Assembly (NCBI GenBank): GCA_009193035.1
Contig: SWDT01000002.1
Span: 372,001-436,000 of the forward strand
Reading direction: 5' to 3'
Length of the DNA stretch: 64,000 bases
Source: Halicephalobus mephisto
Taxonomy: Eukaryota; Nematoda; Chromadorea; Rhabditida; Panagrolaimidae
Below, one piece after another: positions 54,601 to 64,000 of the stretch. The notes beneath the pieces are model-generated. The model saw only the letters and a list, made by a program, of their open reading frames with translations, had not been told where the DNA came from and did not search any database. A program made the position numbers and the translations under genes. Each line of letters opens with the position of its first letter. Position 1 is the first letter of the stretch.

Positions 54601-55628
54601 TTATCCTCGGATATTTGGCTACAGCTTTGGGAATGACGATTCATGAACCTGATTCTATTACTTTGTTGAAAAGTTCTCAATCGAAACATTCAACCCTCAG
54701 GAAATCCAGTCTTTTGAGAGATTTGAAGAGACTAAGGACCGTCAACAACTGCAACAAAGACAAAAACAAAAATCAGGGGACTTGCGAATGCATCTTGGCC
54801 AATTCTGTGAGTATTTTATTTAATTTTAAAAATGCATTTCTAAAGATTCCAGAATTTCAAAAATTTTCAGAATTTTAAAAAATATTTCGAAAAATTTCAG
54901 AATTTCAAAAAATATTTCAAAAATTTCCAGAATTTTAAAAAATATTTCAAAAATTTTCAAAATTTTAAAAAATATTTCGGAAATTTTCAGAATTTCATAG
55001 AAAATTTCAAAAAATATTTCGGAAATTTCATAGAAGTTTGTAAAATTCTCCAGAATTTCACAAATTCTAAAAATTTTTAGAATTTCATAGATTCTAAAAA
55101 TCTCCAGAATTTCATAGATTCTAAAAATTTTCAGAATTTGATAGATTTTAAAAATTTTCAGAATTTGATAGATTTTAAAAATTTTCAGAATCCTGTTTGA
55201 AAATTTTTAATTTTTAAATTTTTCAGTTAGACACAAGTGGGTACATCAGGAAACCTTCGAGGTTCTCCTTCACCGACGCTGATGTGATGGATTTCCAGAA
55301 GTCGACTTCAGGAGAATCCGTCTTTCTCCAGCGAATCGTTCACGAACAAGTAATGCCTCGGATGACGTCAACAAAACCAGCAATGCTTGGAGAATTTGAA
55401 GAACGTTTTAAAAGAATTCTGAAAAGAATTTACCGTAGTCTTCAACAACGAGAAATTCGAGATGAAATCGTCGATGAAAGACGGAAACTCCAATGGCAAT
55501 GGCTGATGTTGGCTTCTGTCGTCGACCGTTTCCTTCTTGTTGTTTTTTCTTTCGCAACTTTGCTCACAATTGCCTTATTCCTCGTTTTGCCTGTGGCACT
55601 TCGAGAGACTCCACTTGAGATATTTTAG
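51681..55628 (+). CDS. Nicotinic-type (cationic) Cys-loop receptor subunit
   Basis: Four exons (51681-51936, 53020-53693, 54306-54806, 55227-55628) join to 610 residues. The start was chosen at the signal peptide MLLSFPLLLLFHNST; the exon is open further 5' to an acceptor at 51638. The mature N-terminus has an unusual ~65-residue lead before the channel domain (about 90 onward: EELLYKTLLDPNYYEKNVRP). The Cys-loop is C220/C234 with 13 residues between and YYPFDSQE inside. ILPC starts TM1, GEK (332-334) opens TM2 (INMSITTMLSMGVYLQ), the motif of cation-selective members. TM3 runs SLFIVCLATAMNVMSL; TM4 lies near the C-terminus (FLLVVFSFATLLTIALF). No adjacent Cys-Cys is present in loop C, so it is a non-alpha type. 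The ligand is unknown; acetylcholine, choline or betaine would be plausible for nematode relatives. Confidence 0.92.
52205..52925 (-). repeat. Repeat J, copy 2 (inverted)
   Basis: Reverse complement of 42257-42860 with four to five internal subrepeats (AAGTACTCAAATACTGTAAT, CCCATAGATTCTGAATCTGG). It occupies most of intron 1 of the nicotinic-type receptor. Confidence 0.88.
53870..54300 (+). repeat. ~52-bp minisatellite, eight copies
   Basis: The unit has GATTACTGTACTTTTAATTT, then TTAGTACTTTGAAGTGTGAT. It ends directly before the acceptor of exon 3 of the nicotinic-type receptor, so the last unit may supply branch-point or polypyrimidine sequence. Confidence 0.9.
54840..55200 (+). repeat. 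Short repeats rich in TTTCAGAATTT in receptor intron 3
   Basis: About fifteen near-copies of AAAATTTTCAGAATTTCA, ~35 bases apart. Each contains a nematode-type acceptor consensus TTTTCAG on the gene's own strand upstream of the true acceptor at 55226. Confidence 0.8.
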
Positions 55629-55716
55629 TTTTTTATTACCTACTATAAAATCATAATTATCTATTCCCTAGAAAACTTTAAACTTCTCCAAGGCTCTTAC
55701 AAAGTAAGAATTACAA

Positions 55717-56553
55717 TCATTGCAAAAAATGGAAGTAAGCGAGACCGTCTGCTGCGTTCTTGGGGTTAGGAGTGTTTCTTTGGTTCTTGAAAGATCTAAT
55801 CCTCAATCCGCCTTCGGGACCAGGGGCTCGGGTTGCTGGTGGTGTCGACGAGGACCGAGTCCCCACTGAAATCGGGATGTTTATTCACTTTCGACCACAT
55901 TTGAAAATTTCGTCGAAAAACAGACAAATTTCCAACAAAGTGGATTCTTCAAAGTTCAAGAAGTTTTATTTTTATTAAATTTGTTCTTTTCAAAACCCTC
56001 ATATATGAAAAATTAATTTTTGGAAAATTTTGATATATGAAATTTGATTTTTTAAAACTTCGATATATGGAAATTAAATTTTCACGAATTTTGATATATG
56101 AAATTTGATTTTTTAAAATTTTGATATATGGAAATTAACTTTTTATAAATTTTGATATATAGAAATTAACTTTTGTGAGATGAAAACTGAAATTATGTGA
56201 TTTTGATTATTTTTATTTCTTCCGAAAATGCTGAAAATTTTGGAAAAGCGAAATTTAACGGTTGTGTCCAATAACAACCATTGTTCCTTGTGAAAAAGGT
56301 TTGAATGGTTTTCCTGTTGAAATTACTGTCCTAGCAATTTCCTAAGGGCTTTGAGAAATATCGATTAATCCGAAAAATCCGTAAAAACAACAAAACTTGC
56401 CTTGGAAAAAACAGTAGTGTCGTCTTTGGCGCTGACGCAGCACCAGAGGATGAAGGTGACGGAGATGATAAACACGGCAGAGAAGAAGGTGATCCAGACT
56501 GCTAGGGGACCGAAGTAATCCAGGACATCCAGTTCTTGTTTGAGATTAACCAT
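55717..56553 (-). CDS. Small single-pass membrane protein (101 aa), unrecognised
   Basis: Minus-strand exon 1 (56553-56397) reads MVNLKQELDVLDYFGPLAVW, then a ~24-residue hydrophobic helix (ITFFSAVFIISVTFILWCC). Exon 2 (55865-55717) adds a Pro/Arg-rich tail (GTRSSSTPPATRAPGPEGG, KNQRNTPNPKNAADGLAY) to 101 residues, with both junctions in frame. No signal peptide is seen, so a type III or II topology is likely. The donor is unsettled: GTTTTG at 56396, used here, or a GC donor (AAG then GCAAGT) four bases upstream, which would shift frame and end in ~20 different residues. An acceptor (CTTTTCAG) lies 11 bases before the ATG, suggesting trans-splicing or a non-coding first exon. Its stop faces the receptor's, 88 bases apart. 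The function is not known to me. Confidence 0.72.
56020..56175 (+). repeat. ~46-bp tandem repeat
   Basis: Four units of TTTTGATATATGAAATTTGA with TTTTTTAAAA spacers, lying within the intron of the small membrane protein gene. Confidence 0.75.
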
Positions 56554-56689
56554 TTTCGAATTAACTGAAAAGTAAAAAATAAAAACGAATTTTATCGATT
56601 ACACGAAATAATATCAATTTTAAAAAATAAATTTTAAAATTTAAAACTTGTTGAATAAAAATATATCGGAAAAAATTTGTTTTTATGGC

Positions 56690-56935
56690 AAAAGAAAGAA
56701 AGTCGTTTTAGGCACGACAGAACGACGGACAGCCAGAGCGAGTCGATAGCTAGCTGCCTCTGGTGAGAGCGAGTGGAAGCTCTCTCGACCTAGCGCAGAC
56801 CAGACAAGCTTCTTTTCAGGCCTTTTCAAACAAAGACCGACAAATACCGCACTGAACTTTCTTGACTTTTCCGAAATCAGCCGAAACCAGAGACAACCAT
56901 CGACGTCAAACAATCGCGGTTCATAGTATGTAAAA
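56690..56935 (-). promoter_or_regulatory. GC-rich upstream island of the small membrane protein gene
   Basis: About 245 bases of unique DNA, markedly more GC-rich than its surroundings, with AGCCAGAGCGAGTCGATAGC and GTGAGAGCGAGTGGAAGC. It lies 140-380 bases upstream of the minus-strand start. It is a good place for the core promoter or a non-coding first exon. There is an open frame but no splice-compatible coding signal. Confidence 0.4.
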
Positions 56936-57049
56936 ATTCCCGAATCGTTGTTTGGTAATGAAATTTAAGCTGTAGAAATCACTTTATTTAAAAAAAGAAA
57001 AATGCGACGAAATTACGAAAAATCAATGTTAAAAATTCAAAACATTCCA

Positions 57050-57435
57050 ATCAAGATCAAAAAACTAAAAATTAATATAATTACGAGATTTCAAAAATAA
57101 TGCTTTTAATTTCGGGAATTGGTCTTGACACGAATTTTTCTGAATTTTCCAGTTAAGATCAAAAAACTGTGAAAATTAATATTTGCATAATTATAGTTTT
57201 AAATTTGTATTACTGTAGAAATAAAAATAGTTTAAAACTCAGAAAATTGGTCTCGACACGAATTTTTAGAATTTTCTAGTTAAGATCAAAAAACTGTGAA
57301 AATTAATATTTGCATAATTATAGTTTTAAATTTGTATTACTGTAGAAATGAAAATAGTTTAAAAATTAGAAAATAAGTTCGACACGAATTTTTCGGAATT
57401 TTCCAGTTAAGACCAGAAATCTGAAATTAATATTT
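57050..57435 (+). repeat. Tandem repeat, ~125-bp unit, three copies
   Basis: Each has TTGGTCTCGACACGAATTTT, TCCAGTTAAGATCAAAAAAC and AATTAATATTTGCATAATTA. This is the cleanest example of the shared core in its GGTCTCGACACGAA spelling. Confidence 0.88.
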
Positions 57436-57599
57436 ATTTCTATAAAATCCTAAAAATATTTGGTAAATTTTGATAATTTCCAGAATCTTTTACAGTGCTT
57501 TGTAATCTTATTTAAACACAGTAATCCAGGGATTTTCTCGAAGATATATTGATTCACTCATTTGGAAAAAACCAAAGCCAAATTAAAAAGTCAAGATGA

Positions 57600-58130
57600 C
57601 ATTTTTCAGACTCGAGGTCAACATCAAAGTAAAAATAAAAATCTGCAGATTGCCCGCAACATTCTGGCAGATAAACAGATATCGAAATCAAAATTAATTT
57701 TGCACTTTGCCCGCAACATTTTGGCAGATTGAAAAGTACATTTGTGTCTACATTTATGAAAGTTTCGAAATCAAAATTAAATTCGCACTTTATCCGCAAC
57801 ATTCTGGCGGATTGAAAAGTATATTTAAGTCTACATTTATGAATATTTCGAAATAAAAATTAAATCTGCAGATTGCTCGCAACATTCTGGCAGATTGATA
57901 AGTATATTTGTGTCTACATTTATGAAAGTTTCGAAATCAAAATTAATTCTGCACTTTGCCCGCAACATTCTGGCGGATTGATAAGTACATTTAAGTCTAC
58001 ATTTATGAATATTTCGAAATGAAAATTAAATCCGCAGATTGCTCGCAACATTCCAGCTGACCTGCTTATATGATTGTTTTCCGAAAATTCTACTTCGATT
58101 TCGATGTCCACTGTTTTGTAGACCTCAACT
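57600..58130 (-). repeat. Repeat D array 1 (GCGAGCAATCTGCGG family)
   Basis: About six ~80-120 base units on the minus strand: CTGCCAGAATGTTGCGGGCA, then GCGGATTTAATTTT and ATTCATAAATGTAGAC. Its last ~100 bases (58035-58125) are the reverse complement of 63062-63165 with essentially no differences. Confidence 0.9.
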
Positions 58131-58429
58131 AGGGTCATTTTTGATTTCCGGGAAAAAAGAAAAAAGTAATCCTTCATTTTTAACTTTTAAATTGCCGTTC
58201 TTAGAGAGTATTATTGGAGCAAAGAGGACCAGATTCCGTCATTTCCAGTCGTGTTCAACAATTGACTCTGTCTCCGATTAGGATGTAATCGGAAAAACAA
58301 ACGGACCTTAGTTCCTGCTTCGGTTACGGTAACTGATTTTTGATAAAAAAATTTCGAAAATCTTTTTTGGAATTTTTCAAGTTTCGAAAAAAATTATTTT
58401 TTATAAATTTGGATTTTTTGAAAATTCTA

Positions 58430-59500
58430 AAATTTAATAGAAATTTTTGAAAATTTTCAGAATTTTAAGGAAGTTTTAAAAATCCTCCAGAACTTTGAAA
58501 AAATTTTGAAGTTTTCTGGAATCTCATAGAATTTCCTAAAAATTTTCAGAATCCACTAAAAGTTTCCAAAACTCTCCAGAATCTTTCGAAAGTATCTGAA
58601 GTTTTCCAGAATCATGAGGGAAATTTTAAACATTTTACAAAATTCTATATAATTTTCTAAAATTTCTTAAAATTTTTTAAAATTTCTTAAAATTTCTTAA
58701 AATTTTCTAAAATTTCTTAAAATTTCCTAAAATTTCTTAAAATTTCTTAAAATTTCCTAAAATTTCTTAAAATTTCTTAAAATTTTTTTAAATTTTTTAA
58801 AATTCCTAAAATTTCCTAAACTTTTCCAACATTTCCTAAAATTCATTGAGGGACTTTAGAATCTCGAAAAAATTTTAGAATTCCTTCATAATTTAGAAAA
58901 AAAAATCCCGAAATTTTCTAAAATTTCTTAAAATTTAAAAATTTTTCAGAATTTCGAATATATTTTGGAATTTCCCAGAATCCAATGGAAGATTCTGAAA
59001 CCTTTGATAATTTCGTAAAATTTCTATAATCTTCCAAAATTTTACGGAAGTTTTTCCAACGACTACTGAAAATCAAAAATTCTGAAAATGCGTGTCTAGA
59101 CTACTACATAACCACTTTCATTTGTAAATCTTCGTTTATTAAACCAAAATTCTGGAAAAATCTTCCGTAATTGATTGGAAATTTATAAAAAATTTTGAAA
59201 TTTATAAAAATCTATAAAAAAATTTTTTTAATTTTTTAAATTTATAAAAAAATTTATAAAAATTTGAAAATTTTTTAAAATTTCGCAGAAGTTTCTAAAA
59301 TTTTTTTGATTTTTGTAGAATCTTTTGCAATTTGTCGAAGATTTCTGGAATCTTCTGGAAGTTTAGAAAAAATTTTTGAACAATTTTGAGGAAATTTTTT
59401 GAATAATTTTTGAATTTTCTAAAATTTTTTGAATATTCTAGAATTTTGAAATTTTCTATAATCTGAAAATGAAATTAAGAATCCTGAAATCCTCTAAAAA
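58430..59500 (+). repeat. AAATTTCTTAAAATTTC minisatellite and degenerate filler
   Basis: 58650-58830 is a run of about fifteen 11-12 base units (TTTCTTAAAA). The flanks are TTCTGGAATCTTCTGGAAG-type filler as found in many introns here. No gene is seen. Confidence 0.7.
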
Positions 59501-59704
59501 TCCGTGTTAAAGCAGTCCCTAAAGATATTTTTTTAAATTTTTATAGTGATTTTTGTTCAAAGTTATCGAATTTCAAAGTTACTACTTTCAAGCAAAATTA
59601 TCCTATTCCACAAAGAGTTTCCAACTCCTCATTATCACGTTTCCGCAATGACTTTGAAGAAACAAATGCTCGGAATGTCGTATTTTCCATCTATGCCGAG
59701 ATCC

Positions 59705-59945
59705 GTAAAACGGTCGGTATTAGGGTAAAAGTAAAATTTGCAGGCTGCTCGCAATATTTAAGCACATTGGTCGGTATTAGGGTAAAAATAAAACCCGCAG
59801 GCTGCTCGCAACATTTAAGCACATCGGTTGGTATTAAAATAAAACTGAAATCCGCAGGCTGCTCGCAACGTTTAAGCACATTGATCGGTATTAAAATGAA
59901 AGTGAAATCCGTAAGTTGCTCGCAGTGTCTTGGCAGATCTTTCTA
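59705..59945 (-). repeat. Repeat D array 2
   Basis: Four ~62-base units on the minus strand around GTTGCGAGCAGCCTGCGG and AATACCGACCAATGTGCTTA. It faces array 3 (60110-60670) across a 165-base spacer that contains part of element G. Confidence 0.88.
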
Positions 59946-60109
59946 TCAATAGTTAAGCAACATTTTAGCTCTACAATAGATACCTTTTCCTATTTCGTAA
60001 GATTTATACAATTTTTTCGTTTTTATAAGTTTTTCGGTGGTTAAATTAACTTAATATTTCAGTTAAATTTTAAAATTTCGAAATAGGAAGAAACAACTGT
60101 TGTACAGCC

Positions 60110-60670
60110 AAAATTTTGCTCAACTATTGATAGAAAAGTTTGCCAGAACGTTGCAAGCAACCTGCGGATTTTACTTTTATTTTAATACTGACCGATGTGC
60201 TCAAATGTTGCTAGCAATTTGCGGATTTTTTATTTTGATTTTGATACGACAGATCTGCTCAAACGTTGCGCGCAACCTGCAAACTTCACCTTGATCTTGA
60301 CGTCGACTTGTCTGTCAGAATGTTGCACGCAACTTGCGGATTTTATTTTTATTTTAATACTAACCGATGTGCTTAAATATTGCATGCAATCTGCGGATTT
60401 TTTACTTTTATTTTGATGTCGACAGATCTGCTCAAACGTTGCGCGCAACCTGCAAACTTCACTTTGATCTTGACATCGACTTGTCTGTCAGAATGTTGCG
60501 CGCAACTTGCGGATTTTATTTTTATTTTAATACTAACCGATGTGCTTAAATATTGCATGCAATCTGCGGATTTTTTACTTTTATTTTTATCTCGACTTGT
60601 CTGTCAGAATGTTGCGCGTAACCTGAGGATTTTTTATTTTGATTTTGATGTCGACTGTTTTATAGACCTC
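60110..60670 (+). repeat. Repeat D array 3
   Basis: About ten units; higher-order units of ~180 bases repeat a fixed series (GATGTGCTTAAATATTGCAT; GATCTGCTCAAACGTTGCGC; CTTGTCTGTCAGAATGTTGC). The frames within it are repeat artefacts. Confidence 0.9.
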
Positions 60671-60829
60671 AGTACAAGAATGCATTAGTGTTTTCCAGAG
60701 TCCCATTTCCCGAGTGCAATTGTTGATTTTTCAAGGACCCTCCATACAGTAATTTAATCCTTTATATCACATATTTCTATCCTTTCAATATGACAATATA
60801 ATTTATTTCTTCACAATAATCTTTCAGGA

Positions 60830-61570
60830 TTCTCTAGAATCTATTTTTTCATTTTCAATTTTTATAAAATTTATTTTTAAATTTTTTAAAAATATTTTTT
60901 TTTATTTTAAAAAAATCTTTTTTTTCAATTTTTATAAATTTTATTTTTAAATTTTTTTAAAATATTTTTTTTTATTTAAAAAAAAATTTTTTTGTTTTCA
61001 ATTTTTATAAATTTTATTTTTAAATCTAAAATTAAAGTTTTTAAAAATATTTTTTTTAACTTTTAAAAAGAATTTTTTAATTTTCTAATTTTATAAAATT
61101 TATTTTAAAACTTATTTAAAATTTTTTTCTTAATTTTTTTAAATTTTAAATTTTTCTATTTTTTGAATTATATTTTTTTACTAAAATTTTAGGATTTTGT
61201 CAGATTTATTTATTGCCGTATTAGGATTTCAGAATTTCCTGAAATTCGTTTTTTCCCATGTTAATATTTTAAAATTGTGTAAAATAATTTTTTCCATTAT
61301 TTTGGAATTTTTAAAATTTATTTTTTTTCATTATTTTGAAATAAAAATTTTTTTGAATTTTCGCGAAATTTTAAGGTTTTATTAAATTTTTTTTATTTTT
61401 TAAAATTTAAAATTTATTTTTTATTTTTTATTTTTTAAAATTTATTTTTTATTTTTTAAAATTTAAAATTTTTTATTTTTTTTGTTTTTTTTTTAATTTT
61501 ATTGTATTTTTTTACATTGAAATTTTTAAATTTTTAAAAAATATTTTTTTTTCAAAAATCATTAAAAAAC
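60830..61570. repeat. AT-only low-complexity tract
   Basis: Runs such as ATTTTTATAAATTTTATTTT and AAATATTTTTTTTTATTTAA without any sign of genes. Confidence 0.7.
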
Positions 61571-61889
61571 GAATTTTCGATTTTTGAAGAAATTGATTAC
61601 TGTTTTATATTTTCGAGAAAGTCGATGGATAATTGTCCGCAATTCCGAAAACATGTATAGAATTTTTTCTGGAGACCAAATAATGGAGACAACCTGTGGA
61701 GTCCGAAAAAATCCGAAAACTAAAATTTTTATCTTTTTTGAAAATCAGGGTTGGTCCAATGAATTTGTTTTTTTCATCTTTTTTGATTTATTTAGTCTTA
61801 TTTGATCTCCTGATTTTTATTTTTCAGTATTTTCGAATAAAAACGTTTTAATTTTAAAAAAATAAAAAAATATAATTTTTCCAATTTTC

Positions 61890-62400
61890 AAATTCCCGCG
61901 CAAAGGGCGAGAAAGTGAAAAATGGTAAATCTGGAAAGTCGGTTTCTGTACCTACTCGCGCCGTCCACTTTCTTTTTAATTTTTTTATCTAAATAATAAA
62001 ATTCTTAGAAAATTCCGAAATTCCATATCAAAGTAATTTTGAAAGTTTTATTTTTAATTTTTACAGTAATAAGTTTCCGAATTTTCGAATTCCCGCGCAA
62101 AGAGCGAATTGTTGGAGAGTGGAAAAAGTGGTAAATCTGGCAACTCGACCTGACCGACTCGCGCTTTTTTCAAAAATCCTAAAATCTAAAAATTTTAAAA
62201 CCACGTTAAAACAACTTTGAAAAACTTTTATTTTTACTTTTTACAATAGTATAACTATTAAAAATAAATTCTCAATCGTTGTGGGTTTAAAAAAGTAATG
62301 TGTAATTTTTTGAATTCCCGCGCAAAGAGCGAGTTGTTGGAGAGTGGAAAAAGTGGTAAATCTGGCAACTCGACCTGATCGACTCGCGTTTTTCCAGAAA
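61890..62400 (+). repeat. Repeat E, three copies (CCCGCGCAAAGAGCGAG)
   Basis: Copies at about 61890-61945, 62085-62155 and 62310-62390 share AATTCCCGCGCAAAGAGCGA, GTGGAAAAAGTGGTAAATCT and GGCAACTCGACCTGA. Inverted copies lie at 1185-1255 and relatives at 9900-9960 and 10020-10065. The array ends about 110 bases upstream of the first exon of the GABA-A-like receptor. Confidence 0.85.
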
Positions 62401-62514
62401 TCCTAAAATTTCGCGTCAAAACAACTTCAAAAAAGTCTGATTTTGAAAATTTTCCGATTTAATTTTAAATATAAAATAATAAATTTTTAAATTTATATTT
62501 TAGGGATCTCGAGG

Positions 62515-64000
62515 ATGACCCCTTTGGGGGCTCTTCCGACGTTTTTCCTGTTTCTTTTTTTTCTGGAGACGACAGAAGCCGTGTTTTCGACCATATCTCC
62601 GTCTCCAGAATCCCTCGAGGTAAATTTCGTTTTTTATTGTTTTATTTTCGTTCCAGGAACATTACATGAAAATTTACCGACAAAACCAAAGAATTTTGGC
62701 AAAGTTGAAAAGTAGGACACCGAAGGTAGACGAAATTTTCGGAAAATTTTTATTAACATGTTTATTGAAAATATTTAATTTTGAATTAATTCTCCAACAT
62801 TCCTTGAAAAATTTTTTTTTGAATAATTAATAAAATTGAAAATTCAGAAACCCTCAGAATCAGATGACGGCGTCCTGTTGCCGATCACCGAAGACGAGGA
62901 TTCCAAGTGTACTTCAGACAAGATCATCATCCAGAAATTGCTCGAAACTTACCACGAACACAAGACCCCCAGCGAAGTCGGAGTAATTGTCTGGATCGAG
63001 GTCTGGGTACAAGAAGTCGTAAGTTTCCTAAAAATAAATATTTTTCAATTTTTATCTGTGTCCAAGTCTACAAAACAGTGGACATCGAAATCGAAGTAGA
63101 ATTTTCGGAAAACAATCATATAAGCAGGTCAGCTGGAATGTTGCGAGCAATCTGCGGATTTAATTTTTATTTCGATATCTGTTTATCTGCCAGAATGTTG
63201 CGAGCAATCTGCGGGTTTAATTTTTATTTCGAAATATTCATAAATGTACTTATCAATCCGCCAAAATGTTGCGAGCAAAGTGCGGATTTAATTTTAATTT
63301 TGAAACTTTCATAAATGTAGACATAAATATACTTATCAATCTGCCGGAATGTTGCGAGCAATCTGCAGATTTAATTTTGATTTCGACATCTTCATAAATG
63401 TAGACTTAAATGTACTTATCAATCTGCCGGAATGTTGCGAGCAAAGTGCAGAATTAATTTTAATTTCGATATCTCTTTATTTGCCAGAATGTTGCGGGCA
63501 AAGTGCGGATTTAATTTTGATTTTTAATTTTCTTAAATTTTAGAAATTTGTTTTGGAACTATTTTAAAATTTTTAATTTTCTTTTAATTTTAAAAATTTG
63601 TTTTAAAATTTTTAATTTTTGTATTAGTGTGATTAATTTTTTGACTGATTTTTAGAACGCGATAAACGAGATTACCTCTGATTTCGACATGGATATTTAC
63701 GTCACGGAGCTTTGGGTGGATTTGGCCCTTAGATATGACCACATGAATCCCTGTAAATACAATCTCAGTCTTAGTAACGATATTTTGGAAAAAATTTGGA
63801 AACCGAATACGTGTTTCATCAACAGTAAAACAGCCACGATCCACAAGAGTCCTTTCACGAATGTTTTTTTGATGATTTACCCCAACGGGACTGTCTGGGT
63901 GAACTACAGGGTCCAGGTCAAGGGGCCCTGCAACATGGACTTTTCCTCCTTCCCCATGGACACCCAGACCTGCTCGTTGACTTTGGAGTCTTTCAATTAC
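62515..64000 (+). CDS. GABA-A-like Cys-loop receptor subunit, 5' part (cut by window end)
   Basis: Four exons (62515-62619, 62657-62725, 62848-63018, 63656-64000), all phase 0, give the first 230 residues. The signal peptide is [20 protein letters not shown]. The ligand-binding domain follows: [70 protein letters not shown]. The Cys-loop [15 protein letters not shown] (13 between) is at about 206-220. These segments fit ionotropic GABA receptors, closest by memory to the EXP-1/LGC-35 or GRD type. The TM2 region that decides ion selectivity is outside the window. An acceptor (TATTTTAG) lies 11 bases before the ATG. Intron 3 contains repeat D array 4. Confidence 0.9.
63062..63525 (+). repeat. 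Repeat D array 4, inside receptor intron 3
   Basis: Five to six units with GAATGTTGCGAGCAATCTGC and CATAAATGTAGACTTAAATG. It begins with a ~100-base non-repetitive lead (AACAGTGGACATCGAAATCG) that also borders array 1 in inverted orientation, so the two arrays are copies of one unit about 5 kb apart. Confidence 0.9.

Noticed and set aside
60100..60688. Several plus-strand frames with MLRATCGFYFYFN-like peptides
   Set aside because: Repeat D arrays are open in more than one frame because unit lengths are near multiples of three; the peptides are the repeat read again and again.
1..64000. Spliced-leader RNA, 5S rRNA, U-snRNA, let-7/lin-4-type microRNA or transposase genes
   Set aside because: I looked for their characteristic strings on both strands by eye and saw none; small divergent RNA genes could still be missed.

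Overview
The window reads as nuclear DNA of a nematode, most likely a rhabditid close to Caenorhabditis. The evidence is very AT-rich DNA, short exons with TTTTCAG-type acceptors, possible trans-splice acceptors 10-45 bases before start codons, a tight same-strand gene cluster that looks like an operon, and recognisable nematode families: Cys-loop receptors, the SUP-12 RNA-binding protein, an Ig+EGF membrane protein and EB/lustrin secreted proteins. All gene models were spliced by eye. Every model reported as complete keeps frame across all junctions and totals a multiple of three.

Layout. 514-1665: uncertain last exons of a gene entering from the left (+). 2822-10818 (+): ten-exon anion-type Cys-loop receptor. 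10833-13288 (-): secreted trypsin-like protease, convergent with the receptor and only 14 bases from its stop. Intron 2 of the protease holds an SRP (7SL) RNA gene on the opposite strand (11355-11658). 15051-18774 (-): sup-12 orthologue. 18818-35723: about 17 kb with no convincing gene, made of minisatellites, MITE-like elements and scattered non-repetitive islands. 35724-38169 (+): three closely spaced genes, probably an operon (an unrecognised 500-residue nuclear-looking protein, a 56-residue one-helix membrane protein, a 44-residue basic protein). 39759-41641 (-): Ig+EGF+TM protein, flanked by inverted repeats. 43205-46988 (+): 572-residue cysteine-rich secreted EB/lustrin protein. 51681-55628 (+): nicotinic-type receptor subunit. 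55717-56553 (-): 101-residue single-pass membrane protein. 62515-64000 (+): first four exons of a GABA-A-like receptor, cut by the window edge.

Three of the larger genes are neuromuscular receptors and sup-12 is a muscle splicing factor in C. elegans. Apart from the operon-like trio there is no sign that neighbours act together; this looks like ordinary mixed chromosomal neighbourhood. Protein-coding sequence is roughly 15% of the window. The rest is dominated by tandem and dispersed repeats, many of which share a short core resembling GGTCTCGACACGAA although their units otherwise differ. That shared core is the most unusual large-scale pattern I can see.
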